From assembly GCA_963788305.1 (NCBI GenBank), contig CAWBGK010000014.1, positions 80,684-144,683 of the forward strand: a DNA stretch of 64,000 nucleotides, given 5' to 3'. Numbering within the stretch: the first letter of the stretch is position 1; each line of letters opens with the position of its first letter. Positions 46,828-54,865 of this stretch are shown piece after piece. A program made the position numbers and the translations under genes. The stretch comes from UTCFX2 sp963788305. GTDB lineage: Bacteria > Chloroflexota > Anaerolineae > Anaerolineales > UBA4823. Below the pieces are notes generated by a model, which was given only the letters and a program-made list of their open reading frames with translations, was not told the DNA's origin and made no database searches.

Positions 46828-48343
46828 ATGGATAACCGGAATAAAACCATGTTGAATCAGAGTCGCCGTGCTGGATTCGGCTGGCTGCTGATGGGATGGA
46901 TCCTGTGTATCTCGCTCCTTTCGCCCGGCAGCCTTGTCGCCGCCTCTCAAGATGAGGCGCTGCTCCCCAGATATGACTGGCATACCTTCCTGGGCTCCGC
47001 CGACACGGATTACGGCTTCGACATCGCCGTGGACGTCGAGCAGAACCTGGTTATTGTCGGAGCGAGTGATGAATCCTGGGACGGCCCGGCTGGAGAATCC
47101 CCGCTCCATCCCCACACCGGCAGTTCCGACCTTTTCGTTCTCAAGCTGGATCATTACGGTGCCTACCTCTGGCATACCTTCTACGGCGGCTCTGCGAACG
47201 ACGAAGGCCGCCAGGTTGCCGTGGACAACCTGGGCAACGTCTATGTCGCCGCTTTCAGCCATGCGACCTGGCAGGGGGATGGAAATACCGATCCGCTGGT
47301 CGCTTTTCACGGCAGCATCGACGCCTCGCTGGTTAAGCTCACTAAGGAAGGCGCATACCAGTGGCATGCCTTCTACGGGGTCTCTGTCACGGAGGAGCTT
47401 GGCTTCGGCGTTGCGCTCGACAGCAGCGATGATCCGACTTTTGTGATGTTCAACAATGGGACCTGGAACGGTCCTTCGGACCAGCTCCCGCTGCATGCTT
47501 TCACGGCAGGTGGCACGAATCTCTCCGCCTTGAAGCTCAACAGCGCCGGCGCTTACCAGTGGCATACCTTCTATCCCGGCACTCCCGCCCTGGGGCTCGA
47601 TTACGATCCGGACGACCGTCTTTATCTGGCAGCCTCATCTGGAGTCGATTGGACCGGTCCGGTCGGCGAAAACCCGATCCATCCCCGGGTTGGAGACAAA
47701 GATTTGATGCTGGTCAAGCTGGACAGCAGCGGCGCCTACCTCTGGCATACCTTTCACGGTTCAGGAGCCGGCGACTTTGCCTACGACATCCAGACCGACA
47801 GCCTCGGGAATCCGGTCGTGGCAGGCTCCTGCAATCAAACCTGGGACGGTCCTGCCGGGGAAGATCCGCTCAATCCATTTACCGGGCTCTTTGATTTTGT
47901 CGCGCTCGAAGCTGAATTCCGGCGGCGCCTACCAGTGGCATGCGTTCTATGGATCGGACGCGGACGACTTCTCTCTCAGCCTGGCGCTGGATTCTGCAGA
48001 CCAGGTTGCGCTGGTCGGTCACAGCGCGAAGGCCTGGGAGGGCCCGGATAGCGCTCTCCCGCTTTATCCATATACAGGCGGCATGGACTTGACGGTGGTC
48101 AGCCTGACCGACGCTGGAGATTACCGCTGGCACGCGTTCTTTGGGTCTTCCGGCACGGACAACGGCGAGTCTGCCGCGTTTGATCCAGAAGGCAACCTCT
48201 TCATCGTTGGCGGAAGCAAGTCCACCTGGCGGGTTTACCCTCAAGTCCCGCCCCTCCACGAGCACTCAACCGGAGATTTCGACCTGGTCCTGGTGAAAGT
48301 GGATTTAACCGCGGAGATTTACCTGCCGCTTGTGATGCGCTGA
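46828..48343 (+). CDS. Secreted WHTF-repeat beta-propeller protein with LP-type tail, one frameshift
   Basis: About 504 residues, signal peptide LLMGWILCISLLSPGSLVAA, GGAGGG upstream of the ATG. The body is a ladder of about eight units of 50-60 residues with the core GAYxWHTFYG, a middle AVDxxGNVYV and WxGPxGExPLHP, resembling SBBP-type propeller repeats. A single shift near 47905 is bridged by the next unit (GGAYQWHAFYGSDADD). It ends AEIYLPLVMR. It is a paralogue of the next gene. No catalytic residues are apparent; a surface-binding or structural role is the best guess. Confidence 0.82.
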
Positions 48344-48384
48344 TCTGAAAATTCGCCAGTCGTTTTACCTGGAAAGCCACGATC

Positions 48385-48436
48385 AGCTGACTGGTTGGCT
48401 CCGCAAATCGCGCCCCAACCAGTCAGCTCTTTATTC
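48385..48436 (+). terminator. Intrinsic terminator between the two WHTF-repeat genes
   Basis: A perfect 14-bp stem AGCTGACTGGTTGG (48385-48398) with CCAACCAGTCAGCT (48415-48428), followed by CTTTATTCTT. Confidence 0.85.
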
Positions 48437-48476
48437 TTAATTATGCAGATTTCAGCGTCCTTTCAAGGATTACTAA

Positions 48477-48505
48477 TTGCTTTTGAAAGAACATTCTTGT
48501 ATGAT
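48477..48505 (+). promoter_or_regulatory. Promoter of second WHTF-repeat gene
   Basis: TTGCTT, 17 bases, TATGAT, about 58 bases before the start codon. Together with the upstream terminator it shows that the two paralogues are transcribed separately. Confidence 0.6.
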
Positions 48506-48563
48506 ATGTGCAAAGGACCTTTTCAATTAAACCGTTATTGCTCCATATGAGAGGAGGAAAATT

Positions 48564-50088
48564 ATGGATGCAAGGCGAAATATGAATGGGCGACATCCTG
48601 GGGGAAAGATCGCAGCTGGCGGAATTTTTCTTGGTCTGATTCTTACATTTACTTTGTTGTTCCCGACTGGGCTTGCTGCAGCCTCGCTTGTTCCAGCGGA
48701 AATTCCAGCGCCCATCTACCGCTGGCACACCTTCCAGGGCGGCGCAGGGAATGACGCCGGATTGGAAATGGATCTGGATCCGGTCGGAAATATCTATATC
48801 GTGGGGCAAAGCAACCAGACCTGGAATGGGCCGGAAGGACAGTCGCCGATCCATGGGTACAACGCTGACTTCGATGTTTTTGTCCTGAAGCTGGATAATT
48901 CCGGGAATTATCTCTGGCACACGTTCTATGGGTCTGCCCTCATGGATCAAGCCCTATGGGCTTGCGGTTGACGCCGCTGGAAACGCCTATGTTTCCATCA
49001 CCAGTTATTCGAGCTGGCTTGGAGATGGGGATACCGAGCCCCTGGTCCCCTATCATGGGGAGAGGGACGGAGTTGCCCTCAAGCTGGACAAAGACGGCGC
49101 CTACCAGTGGCATGCCTTTTACGGCTCAAGCGGTTCGAATGAGTATGGATACGGCATCGGGTTGGACAGCAGCGCAGATCCCTTCTTCATGATCTCCAGC
49201 GGTGCAAGCTGGCTCGGGCCGACCGGACAATCGCCGCTAAACCCATTCGGTTTTAGCGACCAGCATGCCGCGGTTTTAAAGTTGGGCAAGAACGGCGCCT
49301 ACCAGTGGCACACTTTTTATCCGGGTTGGGGTGAGCCGTCTCTGACCTTCGATTCGGATGAAAATATCATTCTTATCGCCCAATGCGCAGTTTATTGGAC
49401 CGGACCGCTGGGTCAGGCGCCAATCAACAACCCCATTGGTGCTTTTGATATGGAGATCATCAAGCTCTCTCACGCTGGCGTCTATCAATGGCATACCTAC
49501 CAAGGCAACAGCAATACAGATTGGGGTTGGGATACAGTGACGGACGGCGACGCCAACATTTACGCGACCGGCTACAGCGAAGCGACCTGGAACGGGCCGA
49601 CTGGACAGGCGCCTCTCCATGCCTTCACTGCGGGTGAAAAGGATCTGGTGGTCTTCAAGCTGAACAGCGGCGGATCTTACCAGTGGCACACATTCTATGG
49701 ATCGGCCGCTAAAGACGAAAGCTACAACATCGAAATCGACAGCGAAGAAAACCTGCTGGTCAGCGGTCTCGGCGCCGGAGCCTGGACCGGGCCGGTTGGC
49801 CAGCAGCCTCTATATCCCTATATCGGTCTGGATGATATCACGGTCATCAACCTGTCCAAGGACGGCCTCTACCGCTGGCATGCCTTCTTCGGCTCGCTTA
49901 CCGGGAACGATGCCGCGATCTCGATCGTTGCCGATGCCTGGGATGACCTCTACATGGTCGGTTACAGCGGGCTGTCCTGGAATGTCGGGATGATCGAGCC
50001 TCTGAACGAGCACAAGCTGGGCGGGTCGGACATCCCGGTGCTTCGGCTCGGGTATAACCGCATCTTTTTGCCGGTCATCCGGAGATAA
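48564..50088 (+). CDS. Secreted WHTF-repeat beta-propeller protein with LP-type tail, one frameshift
   Basis: About 507 residues with a signal anchor (IFLGLILTFTLLFPTGLAAA), GAGGAGG upstream. About eight WHTF units (YRWHTFQGG, YLWHTFYGS, YQWHAFYGSS, YQWHTFYPGW, YQWHTYQGN and so on) alternate with WxGPxGQxPLxxF segments. One shift near 48950 is repaired by PYGLAVDAAGNAYVS in the next frame. It ends NRIFLPVIRR. Close paralogue of the previous gene in repeat type and length. The gene converges on the ABC-2 operon, with only seven bases between the stop codons. Confidence 0.83.
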
Positions 50089-50095
50089 GGGAGAA

Positions 50096-50881
50096 TCAGC
50101 TGCTCGCGCCGCTGTAGCGGCGCACGCCAGCCTTCCAGACGCGCATCGCGATCAAAAAAGCCGCCGCTCCGACGCCTAGGAAGAACAGCACTTGCCAGCC
50201 TCCCAGCTGGCCGCGCAGCGCCTGCATCGGGACGGTCGTCGCAACCGCGATCGGCACCAGGAAGGTCACGATCATCCGCAGCCAGGTCGGGTAGACGCTC
50301 ACCGGGTAGCGGCCCGTGTCCATCAGCGCCTGCAAGATGGTGATGTTGTTGTCGAACTTGACAAACCAGAAGGTCAGGGCGGTCAGCACGACCCACAGGC
50401 TGTAGATCACCAGCGCCCCCGAGGCCGCCAGCAGGATAAAGGCGGCCAGGCTGGAGGGCGAAGGCGTGTCGCCGCTCATCCGGATCCCGACCGCGATCAG
50501 GATCACTGCCAGCGCCAGGTCCCACACCCTCCAGACGACGATTCGTGAAAAGCTGACCAGGAACAGGCTGCTGGCCGGCTGCAGGAGCGTGTAGTCGAGC
50601 GATCCGTCGCGCACGCTGGTGTTGAATTTCTCGGTCGCCGGCCAGATCACCGCCGCCATCAGCAGGTTCATCAGCCGGAACACGCCGAGCAGCGTGATCA
50701 GCGCTCCCGGACCCCACCCGGCCAGCGTGTCGGTGTTGCTGAAGATGATCCTCAACCCCAGCAGCTCCCAGCCCAGCCACATGAAGTTGATCAGGATGTT
50801 CACGACCGTATCCGCCCGGTATGCCAGGGCGATCTGCAGGTTCACCTTCAAAAACACACCGACCAGCTTCAGCGCAGCCAT
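50096..50881 (-). CDS. ABC-2 family transporter permease (DUF990-like)
   Basis: A 261-residue six-helix membrane protein: starts with the amphipathic VFLKVNLQIALAYRADTVVN, then helices such as AAFILLAASGALVIYSLWVV, and has SVRDGSLDYTLLQPASSLF, a stretch typical of ABC-2 exporters of this type. Last gene of a four-gene set with two other permeases and the ATPase. It is distinct in sequence from the two tandem permeases. The substrate is unknown; related sets have been linked to antibiotic or lipid export. Confidence 0.88.
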   Translation of the reverse strand: MAALKLVGVFLKVNLQIALAYRADTVVNILINFMWLGWELLGLRIIFSNTDTLAGWGPGALITLLGVFRLMNLLMAAVIWPATEKFNTSVRDGSLDYTLLQPASSLFLVSFSRIVVWRVWDLALAVILIAVGIRMSGDTPSPSSLAAFILLAASGALVIYSLWVVLTALTFWFVKFDNNITILQALMDTGRYPVSVYPTWLRMIVTFLVPIAVATTVPMQALRGQLGGWQVLFFLGVGAAAFLIAMRVWKAGVRRYSGASS

Positions 50882-51679
50882 CTAAGCCCCCACCGCCGAG
50901 TACTGCTTCAGCCCATTCTTCCACACCCAGCGGAAGACCCCGTAGAGGACCGCCAGCCAGAACAATCCGAGCGCGAATTTCCGGGCGATCTCCTCCGCGG
51001 AGAGCTGGTTCAGGATGACCTGGATCGGAAAGTAGATCGAGAATTGAAACGGCAAAACGCTCGCGATCTGCTGGAGGATCGGAGGCATCAGCGTGAGCGG
51101 CACAAACTGGCCGGAAAAAAGGATCCAGACGGCGGACGTGAACTCAGAGATCGAATAGACCCGCGTCGTCCAGAACGCAAGGCAGCCGACGATCGCGCCG
51201 ATCAGGAAGGAAATCCCGTAGCCCAGGATCACCGCCGGGACTGCCAGCCGCACCGATCCCCACGTCACCATGCTGTAATCCGGCCGCAAGATCACGAATA
51301 GAAGCAGCCAGACCGGGATGAAAATCAACAGGATGAGCACCTTAAAAGCAAGGTCGTAGACCAACGTGCCGGTCAGCAGGGGATGCACGGGGCGAAGCAG
51401 CTCCCCGGAAAGTGTGCCGTCCTGGATTTTGGGGGTGAAGATGTGTCGGGTGATTTCACCGGTGAACTGGTCGGCGATCAGCGCTGTCAGATAGTAGACC
51501 GTGAAATCTGCCGCGGTCAGCCCATTTACGCTGCCTTTTGAATTGGCGATGGAGCTCCAAACAGCCAGGTAGACGATCGGCGAGATCAGCCAGTAGAGCG
51601 GGTACATCAGCAGGTTGGCGCGGTACTGCCATTGCTCAGCCCAGGTCACCTGCCAGAAGCGGTGGTAGATCTTTAGCAT
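50882..51679 (-). CDS. ABC-2 family transporter permease, tandem copy 2
   Basis: A 265-residue permease that is a clear duplicate of the next gene upstream: same length, same opening (LKIYHRFWQVTWAEQWQYRA), same signature (DGTLSGELLRPVHPLLTGTL) and same ending (WVWKNGLKQYSAVGA). Six predicted helices. Its start directly follows the stop of the copy at 51680. It and the other permeases probably form heteromeric exporters driven by the ATPase at 52479. Confidence 0.9.
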   Translation of the reverse strand: MLKIYHRFWQVTWAEQWQYRANLLMYPLYWLISPIVYLAVWSSIANSKGSVNGLTAADFTVYYLTALIADQFTGEITRHIFTPKIQDGTLSGELLRPVHPLLTGTLVYDLAFKVLILLIFIPVWLLLFVILRPDYSMVTWGSVRLAVPAVILGYGISFLIGAIVGCLAFWTTRVYSISEFTSAVWILFSGQFVPLTLMPPILQQIASVLPFQFSIYFPIQVILNQLSAEEIARKFALGLFWLAVLYGVFRWVWKNGLKQYSAVGA

Positions 51680-52477
51680 CTAAGCCCCCACCGCCGAGTA
51701 TTGCTTCAACCCATTCTTCCACACCCAGCGGAAGACGAGATAGGCGGTCGCCAGCCAGATCAGCCCGACCGCAAAACCCCGCAGGATCAGCTCCGGAGAA
51801 AGTTGGTTCAGGATCACCTGGATCGGAAAATAGACCGCAAACTGAAACGGGAGGTAGCTCGCGATCTGTTGGATCACCTCCGGCATCAGCGCGAGCGGGA
51901 CGAACAGCCCGGAAAACAGCATGAACAGCGCGTCGTAAAACTCCCCGATCGAATAGACTCGCGTCGTCCAGAACGCCAGGCTTGCGACCGCCGCGCCGAG
52001 CAGGAAGCTGATCCCAAAGCCCATCACGACCGCCGGGACTGCCAGCAGGAGCGATTGGGTCGTCACCATGCTGTAATCCGGCCGGAAGACCAGGAAAAGC
52101 AGGCACCAGATCGGCAGGAACACAAGGAAGATCAGCGCCTTGAAACTAATGTTGTAGGTCAGCGTGTTGGTCAGTATCGGGTGCACCGGGCGCAGCAGCT
52201 CCGCCGAGAGGCTCCCGTCTTGGATCTTGTAGGGGAACACGTGCAGCGTGATCTCGCTGGTGAGCTGGTCGACGATCAGCAGGGTCATGTAATAGACCAC
52301 GAAATCGTCCGCCGTCAGCCCGCCGACGTCGCCGTTGGCGTTCGCGATCGTCGTCCAGACCGCCAGGTAGATGACCGGCTCGACGATCCAGTAGAGCAGG
52401 TACATCATGAAATTGGCGCGGTACTGCCACTGCTCCGCCCAGGTCACCTGCCAGAAGCGCCGGTAGATCTGCAGCAT
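51680..52477 (-). CDS. ABC-2 family transporter permease, tandem copy 1
   Basis: A 265-residue permease: LQIYRRFWQVTWAEQWQYRA at the start, DGSLSAELLRPVHPILTNTL in the middle and a C-terminus identical to its neighbour for 15 residues. The near-identical ends against a more diverged middle point to tandem duplication, possibly with later gene conversion at the ends. It begins one base after the stop of the ATPase gene, indicating one operon. Confidence 0.9.
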   Translation of the reverse strand: MLQIYRRFWQVTWAEQWQYRANFMMYLLYWIVEPVIYLAVWTTIANANGDVGGLTADDFVVYYMTLLIVDQLTSEITLHVFPYKIQDGSLSAELLRPVHPILTNTLTYNISFKALIFLVFLPIWCLLFLVFRPDYSMVTTQSLLLAVPAVVMGFGISFLLGAAVASLAFWTTRVYSIGEFYDALFMLFSGLFVPLALMPEVIQQIASYLPFQFAVYFPIQVILNQLSPELILRGFAVGLIWLATAYLVFRWVWKNGLKQYSAVGA

Positions 52478-52478
52478 C

Positions 52479-53471
52479 TCAATCCTGCTCCGCGAAGGCG
52501 CGCTCGATCACGGTCTCGATCGGCGGGTCTTCGATCGTCAGGTCGTGCACCGGCAGATCCTGCAGGATCCGGGCGGTGATCGCCGCGACCTCTGCCGTTT
52601 TGACCTGGATGAACTGCTTGTCGCCGTTTTCGCCGGCCTCGACCAGCTCGCCGTAGCAGCTCAGGTCGCATTCGCGCGCCTCGCCCAGCGCCACGCCGAT
52701 CAGCTTGTAGGGCGCGATCCGCCGCGAGAGGCTGGTGATCGATCCGTCGTACTTCAGCTTGCCCAGGTGGATGATGATGATCCGCTCGCACAGCGCCGTG
52801 ACGTCGGCCATGTAGTGGCTGGTGAGCAGGATCGTCGCGCCGGTCAGGCGGTTGTAATCCTGCAGGAACGAGCGGATCCGCGCCTGGGCGGTGATGTCCA
52901 GCCCGATCGTCGGCTCGTCGAGGAACAGCACCTGCGGCCGGTGCAGCAGGCCCGCGGCCAGCTCGCACTTCATCCGCTCGCCGAGCGAGAGGTTGCGGAC
53001 CGGCTTTTTGACGGTCGCGCCGAGCTCGAGCAGCTCGTCCAGCTCCTTGAGCGTCTTCTGAAACGGATCGTCGGGGATCCGGTAGATCGCCTGGTTGAGC
53101 AGGAAGGAGTCGGCCGCCGGGATGTCCCAGGACAGCCGGTTGCGCTGGCCCATCACCAGCGTCATCTTCTTGAGGTATTCTGAATCAAGCTCCCAGGGCG
53201 TGTAGCCGAGCACCCGGGCGTTCCCGCCGCTGGGGTGGAGCAGTCCGGAGAGCATCTTGAGCGTGGTCGTCTTGCCCGCGCCGTTTGGCCCGAGAAAGCC
53301 GACGACCTCACCCTGCCCGATCTGGAAGCTCACCTGCTGGACGGCCTGCACGTCCTTGTAGCGCCGCTTGAAGAAGCTGCGCGCCGCCGCCGTGAACCCG
53401 CCCTCGCGCTCGCTGACTTTGTAGGTCTTGCTCAGCTGTTCAACGCTGATTGTCTCGTTCTCGGATGACAT
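52479..53471 (-). CDS. ABC transporter ATPase of the ABC-2 exporter
   Basis: About 330 residues from ATG 53471 (MSSENETISVEQLSKTY); in-frame sequence further upstream has no homology. Walker A GFLGPNGAGKTTTLKMLSGL, signature LSLGERMKCELA, Walker B QVLFLDEPTIGLD and H-loop LLTSHYM. The C-terminal extension (YKLIGVALGEARECDLSCYG onward) is usual for this ABC-2 ATPase type. First gene of the operon with three permeases. Confidence 0.94.
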   Translation of the reverse strand: MSSENETISVEQLSKTYKVSEREGGFTAAARSFFKRRYKDVQAVQQVSFQIGQGEVVGFLGPNGAGKTTTLKMLSGLLHPSGGNARVLGYTPWELDSEYLKKMTLVMGQRNRLSWDIPAADSFLLNQAIYRIPDDPFQKTLKELDELLELGATVKKPVRNLSLGERMKCELAAGLLHRPQVLFLDEPTIGLDITAQARIRSFLQDYNRLTGATILLTSHYMADVTALCERIIIIHLGKLKYDGSITSLSRRIAPYKLIGVALGEARECDLSCYGELVEAGENGDKQFIQVKTAEVAAITARILQDLPVHDLTIEDPPIETVIERAFAEQD

Positions 53472-53577
53472 GATTATTCCTCGATTTGGATCGCGTGAGA
53501 GGGAATTGTAGCATAAAAGCTCGAACCGCCATGGATTTGAGGTTTTCCCGAAGTAAAGTAACCATTCCCTGCGTTGA

Positions 53578-54399
53578 TTAATATGTTTTGCGCGGGTACG
53601 AGCCGAGCACCCGCAAGAGGGGGGCAAATTCAGCCAGGTTTTCCAGAGCGTGCATCGCTCTTGTTTCGGCGTTCGAGCCGGCAAAATCGATATAAAAGAG
53701 ATATTCCCATGGCTTGCCCATCAGGGGGCGGGATTCGAGCTTCAACAGGTCGATGTCGCGCAGCGCAAAGACGCTCAGCGCCTTGAACATCGCCCCGGGT
53801 TGGTTGTTCAGCGTGAAAACGATGGTCGTCTTGGCTTCGCCCTGCGGGTCGATCGGATTGACCGCGACTGCCAGGAAGCGGGTGTAATTTGCGGGGTCGT
53901 CCTCGACGCCCTCCTGCAGGATCTGCATCCCGTAATATTCAGCCGCATGGCGTGAGGCGATTGCCCCAAGCGAAACGTTATTGCGCTCGGCGAGCAGTTT
54001 TACGCTTCCTGCAGTATCGTAGCCGCTTTGGATTTGCAGTGACATGGCCTTCAAAGTTCGCTCGCACTGCGCAAGCGCCTGCGGGTGGCTGATCACTGTC
54101 TTGATCTGGTGAATCTCAGCCCCGGGGAGCCCGATCAGGCAGTGGCGCACCCGCAGATACTCCTCCCCGACGATATGAAGCGAGTGGCGCATCAGCAGGT
54201 CGTAGTTCTGGTGGATGCTCCCGGCAAGCGAATTTTCGATCGGCAGCACCCCAAAATTGGCGTCACCTGACTTTACCCGCTTAAAAACAAGCTCGAAGGA
54301 TTTGGATGGTAGTGTCTGGACCTGGCTTCCGAAATGGGCGATTACCGCCGCCTCCGAATAAGCCCCATGCTCGCCCTGAAATGCAACTTTGATCACCAT
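53578..54399 (-). CDS. pheA: Prephenate dehydratase
   Basis: A 273-residue monofunctional PheA that converts prephenate to phenylpyruvate for phenylalanine synthesis. The catalytic domain shows VAFQGEHGAYSEAAV, FGVLPIENSLAGSIHQNYDL and DDPANYTRFLAVA. The C-terminal ACT domain has PGAMFKALSVFALRDIDL and LESRPLMGKPWEYLFYIDF, the phenylalanine-binding feedback site. No chorismate mutase domain. The start overlaps the stop of a small secreted-protein gene. Intact. Confidence 0.95.
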   Translation of the reverse strand: MVIKVAFQGEHGAYSEAAVIAHFGSQVQTLPSKSFELVFKRVKSGDANFGVLPIENSLAGSIHQNYDLLMRHSLHIVGEEYLRVRHCLIGLPGAEIHQIKTVISHPQALAQCERTLKAMSLQIQSGYDTAGSVKLLAERNNVSLGAIASRHAAEYYGMQILQEGVEDDPANYTRFLAVAVNPIDPQGEAKTTIVFTLNNQPGAMFKALSVFALRDIDLLKLESRPLMGKPWEYLFYIDFAGSNAETRAMHALENLAEFAPLLRVLGSYPRKTY

Positions 54400-54662
54400 C
54401 GCACCACCAGCGGTAATAAGAGGTTCAAAGTCAAATCCAGCCGTTTGCCGAGAATTTTAAATTTCTGCCCCATCCGGCTGATCAGGAAGTCGTCCAGCCC
54501 GATCTCCGCCTCCGGCCGCAGTCCGTCCGGCAGATTTGGTTCCTCCTCGAGCGGGGACGCCAGAGCGCCGGGAATCGAATCGGATTGGGATATTATGCCT
54601 GAAATCAGGAGGGGCTTGCTCATGGCGATAATCAAGAGAGCGGCGAGAATCTTTTTAATCAT
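54393..54662 (-). CDS. Small putative secreted protein with LP-type tail, overlapping pheA
   Basis: 89 residues from ATG 54662 with GAGGAAAT upstream. The N-terminus is a plausible signal peptide (MIKKILAALLIIAMSKPLL); an acidic, Pro-rich middle follows (LEEEPNLPDGLRPEAEIG) and the end is LNLLLPLVVRW, like the LP-type tails of much larger proteins here. Its stop overlaps the pheA start, so they may be co-translated. No family recognised. Confidence 0.5.
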   Translation of the reverse strand: MIKKILAALLIIAMSKPLLISGIISQSDSIPGALASPLEEEPNLPDGLRPEAEIGLDDFLISRMGQKFKILGKRLDLTLNLLLPLVVRW

Positions 54663-54865
54663 TGGATTTCCTCGCACGAGATCGAAATGAGGTTATTGAT
54701 TTTGACAGTCAGTCGGTCTATAATAATTTTAGGATTTCCGTCGCGATTATATCAACCTTGTGAGTGCATAGGGAGTAAATTTTAAATTCTGTTTGTTATG
54801 CTGTTTGTATTGAGCGCTATTCGAGCCCTACCCTTCAGTTGTTTCCTGAACACCAAGGAGGAAAA

